Assembly (NCBI GenBank): GCA_017466695.1
Contig: JAFTTR010000033.1
Location: 27,685-91,684 of the forward strand
Length of the DNA stretch: 64,000 bases
Reading direction: 5' to 3'
Source of the DNA: Alphaproteobacteria bacterium
GTDB taxonomy: Bacteria > Pseudomonadota > Alphaproteobacteria > CAAHEQ01 > UBA3637
The notes below the pieces were generated by a model, which ran no database searches, was not told the origin of the DNA, and was given only the letters and a program-made list of their open reading frames with translations. Positions 45,623 to 53,779 of this stretch are shown piece after piece. Position 1 is the first letter of the stretch; each line of letters starts with the position of its first letter. The position numbers and the translations under genes are program-made.

Positions 45623-46384
45623 CTATCCTTTTAAGTTTTCATTACGTGTTAAATCTGTGAAAATTTTATGAAGTGTTTTTATTTCAGGAGAGGTTAGGTT
45701 ATTTCTTAAAAAGATATTTCTTAAATTATGTCTCATTCGTTCTTTTTTATCTTCAAATCTGAAATAACCTCTTTTTTCAAGTTCACATTCTAAATGCGAA
45801 AAGAGGGCTAAGTATTCTTCTTGTGTTGCAAAAGAAGCTGCGCCTGTTTCAAGTCTTGAATTTGAAGTCTTCAGTTGGCTCTTATACCATTCATATCCAA
45901 GTAATAGAACGGCTTGAGAAAGGTTTAATGAGGCGTGGAGAGGATTTAAAGGTATTTCAATAATGCCATTAGCTAAAACGATTTCTGTATTTAAAAGACC
46001 TGTTCGTTCAGCGCCGAAGAGAAAGGCTGTTTTCTTTTTTTGAGAAGAAAAAGAGTTTATTTTTTTTACACCATCTTCTGGAGAGAATATCTCTTTTGTC
46101 ATGTCTCTTTTGCGCGCACTGGTTGCTAATAGATAGTGAATGTCCCCGATTGCTTCTTCCAATGTTTCAAAAACCCTTGCTTCTTCTAAAATACTTTGAG
46201 CACCAGAAGAGGCTGAAATAGCTTTTTCACTTAGATGGTTATCTCTTGGATTAATTAATCTTAATTCAGACAAAGAACAATTCATCATGGCTCGAGCAAC
46301 CATCCCCATATTTTCAGCTAATTGAGGTCTAGCTAAAATAATAATAGGCGCTGTATTTGATTGAATGTTTCGAATTTTCTTCAT
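45623..46384 (-). CDS. trmJ: tRNA (cytidine/uridine-2'-O-)-methyltransferase TrmJ-like
   Basis: SPOUT-class methyltransferase of 253 residues that 2'-O-methylates position 32 of tRNAs in E. coli. The SpoU motifs are IIILARPQLAENMGMVARAM (motif 1, about 14), FLFGAERTGLLN (motif 2) and IEIPLNPLHASLNLSQAV (motif 3). The C-terminal helical extension present in TrmJ but not in shorter TrmL is here. Its stop is next to the start region of the 167-residue secreted protein's gene end. Confidence 0.88.
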   Translation of the reverse strand: MKKIRNIQSNTAPIIILARPQLAENMGMVARAMMNCSLSELRLINPRDNHLSEKAISASSGAQSILEEARVFETLEEAIGDIHYLLATSARKRDMTKEIFSPEDGVKKINSFSSQKKKTAFLFGAERTGLLNTEIVLANGIIEIPLNPLHASLNLSQAVLLLGYEWYKSQLKTSNSRLETGAASFATQEEYLALFSHLECELEKRGYFRFEDKKERMRHNLRNIFLRNNLTSPEIKTLHKIFTDLTRNENLKG

Positions 46385-46887
46385 TATTTAAAGCCATCAG
46401 GATTTATGTTAATCGATTTTTTCCCAAGACGTTTTTTATTTTGTATTGTTGGATTTGTTTCAACAACAGTTTTTGTTTGAAAAACAGGCTTTTCAACATA
46501 ATTAGGATTTTCAACCCATTGCCCATTTTGTTCAATATATTTTGTATTTTTTGATTCGTAATCTGAATTGAGGACAAAAATACCATCTTTTTCAATAAAA
46601 GGAGGATTTGCTTCGTAGCTGTTGTATAATTTATTATATTCTTCCTCCGTATAATTTTCAGTTTGTTTTAAAAATGTCATTAATTCATCTTTATTTTTAT
46701 AAAAAGATTCTTGCATATCTTTCATAATATTGTTTTTGACCTCTTTGAAAAAAGGGGTATCCATTATATCTATTTGAGAGGAATTATTTTGTTGATTTGT
46801 ATTATCTGAGTTTACTTCATCAGCAAAAGCGACCTGATAGCTCAAGCCGCTTGAGATGAAAAAAAGAAGAAAAAGGGTTGCTTTCAT
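46384..46887 (-). CDS. Secreted protein, unknown (167 aa)
   Basis: Signal peptide (about 1-22, ending AFA) and an acidic, helix-prone, Asn/Gln-rich mature part ending in a basic segment. No family recognised. It lies between pssA (3 bases upstream) and trmJ (1-base overlap) in one minus-strand run. Confidence 0.6.
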   Translation of the reverse strand: MKATLFLLFFISSGLSYQVAFADEVNSDNTNQQNNSSQIDIMDTPFFKEVKNNIMKDMQESFYKNKDELMTFLKQTENYTEEEYNKLYNSYEANPPFIEKDGIFVLNSDYESKNTKYIEQNGQWVENPNYVEKPVFQTKTVVETNPTIQNKKRLGKKSININPDGFK

Positions 46888-46890
46888 TTT

Positions 46891-47688
46891 TTATCCTTTT
46901 GAACGAAGATACTCTTTTTTAAATTTTAGGAAATAGTATATACAAACAGGAATTGATAAAAGATAGAAAATTCCTATTAAGCTTAACATCACCCAAGGGA
47001 ATGAGAGAAGACCTGCAATAACAAAAAGAGCGATAATTAAAAGAAGAGTAGATGCTCCAGAAGAAATATGCAGATGTTTCAAACATAGAGTTGGTATTTT
47101 ACTTGCCATCATGATACCACTAAACATTAAAAATATAGCAGCCAATATTGGACTTCTAAACCATTCAATGCTTTGATTTGTGGCTAACCAAAAGACAAGA
47201 GGAAGCATTGTTAAAAAACCACCAGCAGGAGCAGGAACTCCCATGAAAAAATGTTTCCAATATGGAGGTTGTTCTGTATCAATAAGGCTATTAAATCGAG
47301 CTAATCTAGCAGCACAGCACATGGACACAAACAAAACAAAGCCCCAATAAACGCCGATTGCCTCTTTTTTAACTGCTAAATTTTGAAGAACACTAATTCT
47401 CGTAGCACCATCCATTGTCCACAGGTACATTAAAAAAGCTGGGGCGACACCGAAACTGACAAAATCAGAAAGTGAATCAAGTTCGGCTCCAAATTTTGAT
47501 GACACATTAAGCATGCGTGCAACTTTTCCATCTAAGAAGTCGAACACCCCTGCAAGAGCAATAAATAAAATTGCCAATGACCATTCTCCCCAAAATGACA
47601 TATTGATAGATGATACCCCAAAAGCAAGGGCTGTCATTGTAACAGCATTTGGAAATATGGGCCTAATATTGAGTTCTTTGTCAGTCAT
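46891..47688 (-). CDS. pssA: CDP-diacylglycerol-serine O-phosphatidyltransferase
   Basis: Makes phosphatidylserine from CDP-diacylglycerol and serine in the inner membrane. 265 residues, about seven to eight helices, with the CDP-alcohol phosphotransferase motif (DGKVARMLNVSSKFGAELD followed by SLSD). It follows psd on the same strand, the usual alphaproteobacterial pair for phosphatidylethanolamine synthesis. Confidence 0.95.
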   Translation of the reverse strand: MTDKELNIRPIFPNAVTMTALAFGVSSINMSFWGEWSLAILFIALAGVFDFLDGKVARMLNVSSKFGAELDSLSDFVSFGVAPAFLMYLWTMDGATRISVLQNLAVKKEAIGVYWGFVLFVSMCCAARLARFNSLIDTEQPPYWKHFFMGVPAPAGGFLTMLPLVFWLATNQSIEWFRSPILAAIFLMFSGIMMASKIPTLCLKHLHISSGASTLLLIIALFVIAGLLSFPWVMLSLIGIFYLLSIPVCIYYFLKFKKEYLRSKG

Positions 47689-47706
47689 AAAATTTCACCT
47701 ATCTTA

Positions 47707-48432
47707 TTATTGCTTTTCATTTAAATCTGCTAAAATTGTTTCACCAGCAACCATAATTTGACCTGGTAAAACTTTTGGATAAACACCTGTTGGCAAATAG
47801 ACGTCTAAACGACTACCAAAGCGAATCATTCCAAAAACAGATCCTTTTTTAACCATTTCGCCAACTTTTAAAGGGCAGTAAATTCGTCTTGCAACCAAAC
47901 CTGCAATTTGAATAAAACCAATTTTAATGCCATCTTCTCTTTTAATGGTGATTTCTTGGCGCTCATTATCTTCATTGTCTTTATCTGCAATGTTGACAAG
48001 TTTCCCAGGTCGATAGGTTAGAGCATCAACCATTCCACTTGTAGGAGCACGGTTAACATGAACATTGAACACGCTCATGAAAATGCTGACACGTAAAAGA
48101 GGATCTTCGCCAAGTCCCATTTCTTTTGGAGGAACCATGTACTTGATGTTGCTAACAATTCCATCTGCTGGAGAGATAATAAGATTATCACCTTCTGGTG
48201 TAACACGAGCAGGATTTCTAAAGAAATAGAACACAAATGCAAGTAATGGCAAGCAAATAACCAAAGAGCAAGCACTAACTAAGCTGAGTAATACAACAAT
48301 AAGAGCTGCAACAGCAAAAATTTTTAACCCCTCTTTATGAATAGGAGGTAATATGAAACGTTTCCAACTTAAGTCAACAGAGCTTGAATCTGGAACTTGG
48401 TATGAATTTTTAGAATTTTTATTTTCAGTCAT
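47707..48432 (-). CDS. psd: Phosphatidylserine decarboxylase proenzyme (short form)
   Basis: Converts phosphatidylserine to phosphatidylethanolamine. 241 residues. FNVHVNRAPTSG is the family's substrate-site motif. IRFGSRLDVYLP near the C-terminus holds the Gly-Ser at which the proenzyme cleaves itself to form the pyruvoyl group. Two N-terminal hydrophobic segments anchor it. A GGAG site precedes the start. Confidence 0.95.
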   Translation of the reverse strand: MTENKNSKNSYQVPDSSSVDLSWKRFILPPIHKEGLKIFAVAALIVVLLSLVSACSLVICLPLLAFVFYFFRNPARVTPEGDNLIISPADGIVSNIKYMVPPKEMGLGEDPLLRVSIFMSVFNVHVNRAPTSGMVDALTYRPGKLVNIADKDNEDNERQEITIKREDGIKIGFIQIAGLVARRIYCPLKVGEMVKKGSVFGMIRFGSRLDVYLPTGVYPKVLPGQIMVAGETILADLNEKQ

Positions 48433-48531
48433 TTTTTTTCTCCTTTTTAAACCACTCTAAATGATTTTTAATTCTTTTTCAAAGCATTTTTTATGAAACA
48501 TTAAAAAAATAATTTTTTGAAGTAAAATATA

Positions 48532-48560
48532 TTGACTTATTATGGGATATTTTTTATAAT
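48532..48560 (+). promoter_or_regulatory. Promoter of tRNA-Leu
   Basis: TTGACT, 17-base spacer, TATAAT. Confidence 0.8.
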
Positions 48561-48572
48561 AAGCTCCAAAAT

Positions 48573-48659
48573 GCTCAAGTGGCGAAACTGGTAGACGCGC
48601 TGGCTTCAGGTGCTAGTACTTTAACGAGTGTGAAGGTTCGAGTCCTTTCTTGAGCACCA
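48573..48659 (+). tRNA. tRNA-Leu (anticodon CAG)
   Basis: 87 bases with a long variable arm. GCTCAAG pairs with CTTGAGC, the anticodon loop TTCAGGT lies between CTGGC and GCTAG, and CCA is encoded. Confidence 0.95.
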
Positions 48660-48661
48660 AC

Positions 48662-48688
48662 AAAGGCTCTTTGTGAGCTTTTTTTTAT
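48662..48688 (+). terminator. Terminator of tRNA-Leu
   Basis: A short GCTC/GAGC stem with a T run, ending about 10 bases before the next gene. Confidence 0.6.
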
Positions 48689-48697
48689 GGAGAAAAA

Positions 48698-49123
48698 ATG
48701 CGTATTGAAATAGATGATATTAATGATGTGAAGCGAGTTGCGGCATTAAAAGCTGGTGTGGAATGTGGTTTAATAGTTAAAGAGGCTCCTCCTCAAGAAG
48801 TATATCCTCTTTTTAAAAAAGTACAAAAAGGGATGGCTGGTTTTGTTGAAGTGATGGATGAAAATGCTTCCGAAGAAACTAAAGCCCGTTTTAACCATTT
48901 ATATGCAAGGTATTTGTTGGAAGAAAAATCAAGTGCGAGAGTTCGTTCTGTTCCAATGATTGCAGGGGGTGTTGCTTATATATTAGGTCTGGGGGCGATT
49001 TTGGTTGGTGTTGTCGCTGGAGTAAAAGGGTGTTCTGTTGAACAAGAGCCTTCAAAGCCTAAATTAATCAAAAAAGCAAAATTACTTCCAGTTGTTGACA
49101 ATCAACAACAACTTATTCGTTAG
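48698..49123 (+). CDS. Single-span membrane protein, unknown (141 aa)
   Basis: The N-terminal about 85 residues are soluble and helical. A hydrophobic, Gly-rich segment (VAYILGLGAILVGVVAGVKGC, about 91-111) ends in Cys, followed by a Lys-rich tail with LLPVV. The VKGC end of the span repeats that of the 58-residue protein at 10220. GGAGA precedes the ATG. Its stop overlaps the stop of the convergent lpxL gene. Confidence 0.62.
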   Translation: MRIEIDDINDVKRVAALKAGVECGLIVKEAPPQEVYPLFKKVQKGMAGFVEVMDENASEETKARFNHLYARYLLEEKSSARVRSVPMIAGGVAYILGLGAILVGVVAGVKGCSVEQEPSKPKLIKKAKLLPVVDNQQQLIR

Positions 49124-50031
49124 TTGTTGTATTCAGACTTATCAAATCTATGATGAACCCAGAGCCATTGTTCTGGGTTTTGTCTAATCCAATTTTCAAT
49201 GGTTTGATTGATTTTGAGCGTGAGCTCAAAAATAGCTTTTTCTTCACCTAATTCTTGAATGTTTGGCATCTCAAGAGGCGTTGAAACATCAATATCAAAA
49301 ATGCCATCTGTTCCACGAATGCATCTTGCCATAATAATTGGTAAATTCATTTTAAGAGCTATGGTTGCTGTAGCTGGCGCTGTTTTAACTGTTTTACCAA
49401 AAAAGGGAACATCAATTCCTTCTCTTAGCTTTTGATCACAAAGGATTACAACTCCACCTCCTTTTTTAAGCACTTGAAGCATTAGTCTTGCACCAGCACT
49501 TCCTTTAGGGATTAATGTTCCTTTACGTCTTTGAAACATAATTTTATCAATCCATTTGTTATTGGCAACACGATAGACGGGGTTGAGATAGTACTCATCA
49601 AATAAAGGTGCTGAAACAGCAGGCTCCCAATTTCCTAAATGAGCAGAACAAACAAAACAGCCTTTCTTTTCATCATATAATTTTTTTAAATTATCCAATC
49701 CATTTTTTCGAGCTGTTTTATAAAGTGTTTCTCCATGGGGCATTTCAGCAAAAAAACGCCCCCAATGTTGCCACATTTGTCTTAAAATGATTTCTCGTTC
49801 AGTGGTTGTTTTTTCTGGAAAAGCAATTTCTAAATTACGTCGAGCGATTTTATTTCTTTTTTGCATTACTTTGTACAAAAGAGAGCCAATTTTAGCACCG
49901 AGAAGGGATGCTGTTTGAACAGGTAATATTTTGAAAAAGGTGTAAATAATTAAAACAAATAATGCCGTAATGGGATCAGAAAAATAACGTTGAAAAAATG
50001 AACGAGTCCCACGTCTAATTGCTTTTGCCAT
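49120..50031 (-). CDS. lpxL: Lipid A biosynthesis acyltransferase (LpxL/HtrB family)
   Basis: Adds a secondary acyl chain to Kdo-lipid IVA-type precursors at the inner membrane. 303 residues with an N-terminal anchor (about 18-38), the catalytic HX4E motif in SAHLGNWEPA, and the conserved PVYRVANNKWID and LCDQK-type stretch (ILCDQKLREGIDVPFFG). It is grouped with lpxK and waaA on the same strand. Confidence 0.93.
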   Translation of the reverse strand: MAKAIRRGTRSFFQRYFSDPITALFVLIIYTFFKILPVQTASLLGAKIGSLLYKVMQKRNKIARRNLEIAFPEKTTTEREIILRQMWQHWGRFFAEMPHGETLYKTARKNGLDNLKKLYDEKKGCFVCSAHLGNWEPAVSAPLFDEYYLNPVYRVANNKWIDKIMFQRRKGTLIPKGSAGARLMLQVLKKGGGVVILCDQKLREGIDVPFFGKTVKTAPATATIALKMNLPIIMARCIRGTDGIFDIDVSTPLEMPNIQELGEEKAIFELTLKINQTIENWIRQNPEQWLWVHHRFDKSEYNN

Positions 50032-50045
50032 AAATTTCTCCTTGT

Positions 50046-51020
50046 TTAAAGAACAATTCCTTTAAGAAGTTCTTTGAGTTCTTCTGGGTTGTCAAATACG
50101 AATTGTCCATCAGCAATATGGATATTTTTGAGTAAATCTTTTGGGATTTTAACAGCATCCTTTGTTGTTGTTATAAGGGGTAATCCATTTGCTTTTTTTA
50201 ATAATCGTTCAATGTCAAAACGAGTGTAAAAGTAGTGATCTGGATATTCTTCAGTTTTGACGGGATTTATCTCATTTTGTTTTAAAAAATCAAAAAACTT
50301 TTGAGGTCTGCCAATCCCAGCAAAAGCGAGGACCTCTTTCCCTTTTAAAGGGGCTAGAGATTTTATTTTTGCTTCAAAATGACCTGTAAATAAAGGAAGA
50401 TCAATCTTGTTTCTTTGTAAGAAAAATTTAACACCCCATTCATCTTCCCCGACAAGAACAATTGCGTCAGCTCTTTCAAGTCCTTTAAGTATTGGCTCAC
50501 GTAAAGGACCTGCTGGTATAACCTGTTCATTACCAAATCCTTTTTTGCCATCAACAACAACAAAAGAAAATGTTTTGATAAGAGATGGATTTTGAAAACC
50601 ATCATCCATCAAAATGCATTTAGCCCCTTTTCGAATAGCAAGTTGAGCGCCTCTTGCTCGCTGATTATCAACAACGGTAGGCCCATAACAAGCAAGTAAG
50701 ATAGCTTCATCTCCGACATCATAAGCTGTGTGTCTTTCTAAATCTACAAGAACATTTTTTAGGCGCGCTTTATATCCATGGTTTAGGAAAAAAAAGTTAC
50801 GTTTGAGTTTGAATAATTCCTTTGCAACAGCTAAACAGACAGGTGTTTTCCCTGTTCCACCGACAGACAAATTCCCAATGCAGATCACTGGAATATTTGC
50901 TTGGTAAGGTTTGGCTTTTCTAAATCGATACGCTGTTCCAAAAGCATAGAGTGCTCCAAATGGTTTGAGCACTTTAGATACCAAAGAATTTGGAACATCC
51001 CAAAATTTTGGCGTTCCCAT
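50046..51020 (-). CDS. lpxK: Tetraacyldisaccharide 4'-kinase
   Basis: Phosphorylates the 4' position of the lipid A disaccharide. 324 residues with a P-loop in IGNLSVGGTGKTPV (about 47-60) and the downstream DDGFQNPSL motif. The short N-terminal hydrophobic segment fits membrane association. A 9-bp inverted repeat lies just upstream of its start. Confidence 0.95.
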   Translation of the reverse strand: MGTPKFWDVPNSLVSKVLKPFGALYAFGTAYRFRKAKPYQANIPVICIGNLSVGGTGKTPVCLAVAKELFKLKRNFFFLNHGYKARLKNVLVDLERHTAYDVGDEAILLACYGPTVVDNQRARGAQLAIRKGAKCILMDDGFQNPSLIKTFSFVVVDGKKGFGNEQVIPAGPLREPILKGLERADAIVLVGEDEWGVKFFLQRNKIDLPLFTGHFEAKIKSLAPLKGKEVLAFAGIGRPQKFFDFLKQNEINPVKTEEYPDHYFYTRFDIERLLKKANGLPLITTTKDAVKIPKDLLKNIHIADGQFVFDNPEELKELLKGIVL

Positions 51021-51033
51021 TTTTTCCTCCTAA

Positions 51034-51061
51034 TTATGTTATTTTCTTTACTATAACATAA
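51034..51061. promoter_or_regulatory. 9-bp inverted repeat upstream of lpxK
   Basis: TTATGTTAT and ATAACATAA, 10 bases apart, between waaA and lpxK. All but one base pair per arm is A/T, so it is not a terminator; it may be an operator. Confidence 0.4.
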
Positions 51062-51105
51062 AAAAAGAAGATTTCCAGCTTTTTTTCATTTTTTTTTGTC
51101 TTTTT

Positions 51106-52371
51106 TTAAAGGTTAAAACGGGTGTGCAAAATATCCCATACTCTGTCAAGAACAGCCATTTCAGAAGTGGCAAGCAGATGAGCTGTTTCTTGCATGGAGT
51201 GATACGTTTGCGGATTTGTGAAGAATTTTTCTAACTCTGATTGGAGTTCTTTTTTATCTGAAACTTCAATGAGCGCTTGTTTTTCCTTCGCTGTTTTGAC
51301 AATCTCCCTAAAATTAAATGCGTGAGGGCCAATGAGAACGGTTCTTGATAATCTCATAGGTTCAAGCATATTTTGTCCACCAAATTTAATCAATGAGCCG
51401 CCAACAAAAACAACAGGGGCAATTTGATAGAGTAGGCCCATTTCTCCAATTGTATCGGCGAGATAGACGTTTGTTGAAGGAGTAATCTCTTCATTCAAAG
51501 ACCGTCTTGCAACTTTTAGCCCTTTTTTTTGCAACATTTGAATAATTGAGTCGGCTCTATGTGGGTGTCTGGGGACAAAAACAGTTAATAAATTTGGAAA
51601 TTTTTTTATCAGTTCCAAATGGACTTCTGCGCCTTGTGTTTCTTCATCGTCATGGGTGCTTGCCATACACCAAACAGGTCTTGAGCCAATTTTTTGATGG
51701 ATTTTTTCAAGCTCTTGCGCATCAAAGGGAGGGTTGACTGCTGCAAATTTTAAGTTCCCTGTTGAAATAACATCTTGCGCACCTAAAATTTTTAACCGGC
51801 GTGCATCTTCAGTAGTTTGCCCAAATGAAAGGGTAAAAAGAGATTGAATGCTTTGGATGATATGAGGAAATTTTTGCCACCGTTCGAAAGATTTATCTGA
51901 AATCCGTCCGTTTAACAAAATGAGTGGTTTTTTATTTTTATAAATAGCTTTGAGTATATTGGGCCAAAAATCAGATTCAAACCATAAAATAGCATCAGCA
52001 TTCCAATGTTTAACAAATCTTCTAGCTGCCAAAGGTGTATCAATAGGTATAAATTGATGAAAGGCACGATCTGGTAATCTTTTTTGCATCAAATCAGCAG
52101 ACGTTACAGTTCCAGAAGTAACCATAACGTGAAGTGTTTTATCTTCCTCTAATAATTTCTTAACCAAAGGGAGCATTGATAAACATTCGCCAACACTTGC
52201 GCCATGCATCCAAACAAGCTTTCCCTCAGGGCGAGCTTTTTTAGGAAAACCAAGTCGTTCATGAATTCTAGATTTGTTTTCTTTCCCTTTAGATAATCGA
52301 AACAGAATTAATAATAAAATAAACGGATAGAATAAAATTGAAAGACATTGATAGAAAAATAATGCTGTCAT
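51106..52371 (-). CDS. waaA: 3-deoxy-D-manno-octulosonic acid transferase
   Basis: Adds Kdo to lipid IVA. 421 residues, GT-B fold. The N-terminal membrane segment (about 3-21) is followed by WMHGASVGE (catalytic Glu), the FESDFWPNIL block and the C-terminal VFVGGSLIKFGGQNMLEP nucleotide-sugar site. It is first of the waaA-lpxK-lpxL run. CMP is also released by this enzyme. Confidence 0.96.
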   Translation of the reverse strand: MTALFFYQCLSILFYPFILLLILFRLSKGKENKSRIHERLGFPKKARPEGKLVWMHGASVGECLSMLPLVKKLLEEDKTLHVMVTSGTVTSADLMQKRLPDRAFHQFIPIDTPLAARRFVKHWNADAILWFESDFWPNILKAIYKNKKPLILLNGRISDKSFERWQKFPHIIQSIQSLFTLSFGQTTEDARRLKILGAQDVISTGNLKFAAVNPPFDAQELEKIHQKIGSRPVWCMASTHDDEETQGAEVHLELIKKFPNLLTVFVPRHPHRADSIIQMLQKKGLKVARRSLNEEITPSTNVYLADTIGEMGLLYQIAPVVFVGGSLIKFGGQNMLEPMRLSRTVLIGPHAFNFREIVKTAKEKQALIEVSDKKELQSELEKFFTNPQTYHSMQETAHLLATSEMAVLDRVWDILHTRFNL

Positions 52372-52462
52372 TTTGTTTTACTTTCTGCTAAAATGTTGTA
52401 TATGTCTTATTAAATAAATATATAAGGCATACTAGGATAGATTACTTAAAAAGGCAAGGAAA

Positions 52463-53050
52463 ATGATAACAGTTCTTTCTAAAAATCAGTTGTATTCATC
52501 AGCTCTTTGTGATGCGTTGAAAGAGTTTAATGCTGCTGTGTATAAAAATGACGGTAATTATGGGGATGTTTTGGTTGTTGCTCTTGAGCAAGAAGATGTT
52601 AACACTTTGTTAAAAGAAACAATTTCTTGTCCTGTTTTGTTAATTGGCACAACACATGAGGAAGCAGATGTTGAAATTTCAAGTCCTTGTTATTTGTATG
52701 AGTTAAAATCTTTGATTAAAGATTTATTGAATAAAAAGGAGTTTGCACCAGTGTTTGAAAATAAGAGGTTTTTATTTGAAGGTGCTAAAAGACGATTGTA
52801 TGATAAAAAGTCTAAAAAAGATTATTATTTAACTGAAAAAGAAACAGATTTAATTGTTTTTCTTGTGAAGGCATTGCCTGAAGGCGCATCTAAAATGGAT
52901 TTGTTAACAAGTGTGTGGAAATACCGTCCAGATATTGAAACGCATACAGTTGAATCGCATGTTTATGCTTTGAGGCAAAAGATTGGGGAAGATGTGGCTG
53001 AAATGCTTTTAAAAAATACACCTGATGGGTATATTTTGGAAACAAAATAA
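52463..53050 (+). CDS. OmpR-type transcription regulator with degenerate receiver
   Basis: 195 residues. The first about 95 resemble a shortened receiver domain (VLVVALEQEDVN, VLLIGTT), but no acidic cluster near the N-terminus and no clear phosphorylated Asp are visible. The last about 95 form an OmpR/PhoB winged helix (LTEKETDLIVFL, THTVESHVYALRQKI, GYILETK). It likely acts without phosphorylation. No histidine kinase is nearby. It diverges from waaA. Confidence 0.8.
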   Translation: MITVLSKNQLYSSALCDALKEFNAAVYKNDGNYGDVLVVALEQEDVNTLLKETISCPVLLIGTTHEEADVEISSPCYLYELKSLIKDLLNKKEFAPVFENKRFLFEGAKRRLYDKKSKKDYYLTEKETDLIVFLVKALPEGASKMDLLTSVWKYRPDIETHTVESHVYALRQKIGEDVAEMLLKNTPDGYILETK

Positions 53051-53054
53051 GCAA

Positions 53055-53086
53055 TAAAAAAAGCAGTTAAGAAACTGCTTTTTTTA
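53055..53086 (+). terminator. Terminator of the OmpR-like gene
   Basis: AAAAAAGCAGTT and AACTGCTTTTTT stem with T run. Confidence 0.85.
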
Positions 53087-53106
53087 TTACCTAAATCTTT
53101 ATCAAA

Positions 53107-53541
53107 TTAGATTAAAGATTTTTTTGCAACTTTTAAGTTGTAGTTTGAATCAATGTTTTTGTTTGAGTTTAAAGAAACTCTTGATTTCAAAGAACCTGTA
53201 TTTGTTTTGAAGTGGCTGAAATCTGTTGTGTTTGAAGATGTAGCCTTAACAGAAGAACGAGATGCAACAGGTGATTTTAAAGATGTTCTAGCTTTTGATG
53301 AAGCTGTGTTAGATGTTGCTTTAATTGTTGTTGCTTTTGTTGTCTTTGTTGTTTTTGTTGTTGTAGGTGTAGCTGTTTTTTTTGTAGCACATTTTTTCTT
53401 TGAACAAGTTGGTGTGTCATAAATCATTAATTGTTCTAATGCCATATGCCAGCATTCATCTTCTTTACCCCAAGGTTTACCCAATTGTTCCCAGATATAA
53501 TAAGCCGCAAGGCGAATATCTTCGTTTGTATATTTTTTCAT
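53107..53541 (-). CDS. DUF2934-like protein with Thr/Lys/Ser-rich tail
   Basis: 144 residues. The first about 45 (IRLAAYYIWEQLGKPWG, then ECWHMALEQL) fit DUF2934, a short helical domain seen mostly in alphaproteobacteria. The rest is a basic, low-complexity Thr/Lys/Ser tail that might bind nucleic acid or surfaces. Function unknown. A 37-bp near-palindrome lies about 115 bases upstream. Confidence 0.68.
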   Translation of the reverse strand: MKKYTNEDIRLAAYYIWEQLGKPWGKEDECWHMALEQLMIYDTPTCSKKKCATKKTATPTTTKTTKTTKATTIKATSNTASSKARTSLKSPVASRSSVKATSSNTTDFSHFKTNTGSLKSRVSLNSNKNIDSNYNLKVAKKSLI

Positions 53542-53657
53542 TATTAATTACTCCTTAAATATATGTGAAACTCAACTTCAATATAAAATAAATTAGGTTG
53601 CAATTCAATTGTTTTTTTTGTGTTTTTTAAAAAAAAAGAAGTTATTTTTATTTTTTT

Positions 53658-53694
53658 TATTAACAAAAAGTAAATAATTTACTCTTTGTTAATA
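53658..53694. promoter_or_regulatory. 37-bp near-perfect palindrome
   Basis: TATTAACAAA and TTTGTTAATA flank AGTAAAT-A-ATTTACT, with one mismatch in 18 pairs. There is no T run in either reading direction, so it is not an intrinsic terminator. Confidence 0.55.
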
Positions 53695-53713
53695 TATTAA
53701 AAGCATTTAGATA

Positions 53714-53752
53714 AAAAAAGAAGAAAAAATTTTTCATTTTTTCTTCTTTTTG
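53714..53752 (-). terminator. Terminator of the U32 peptidase gene
   Basis: AAAAAAGAAGAAAAAA and TTTTTTCTTCTTTTT pair across a short A/T loop; T run on the minus strand. Confidence 0.6.
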
Positions 53753-53779
53753 TTTGCGATTCGCAAAAATGATATTTTT

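Noticed and set aside
53153..53422. Plus-strand ORF rich in Val/Phe
   Set aside because: It is the antisense of the Thr/Lys-rich tail of the DUF2934-like gene and reflects its low complexity.
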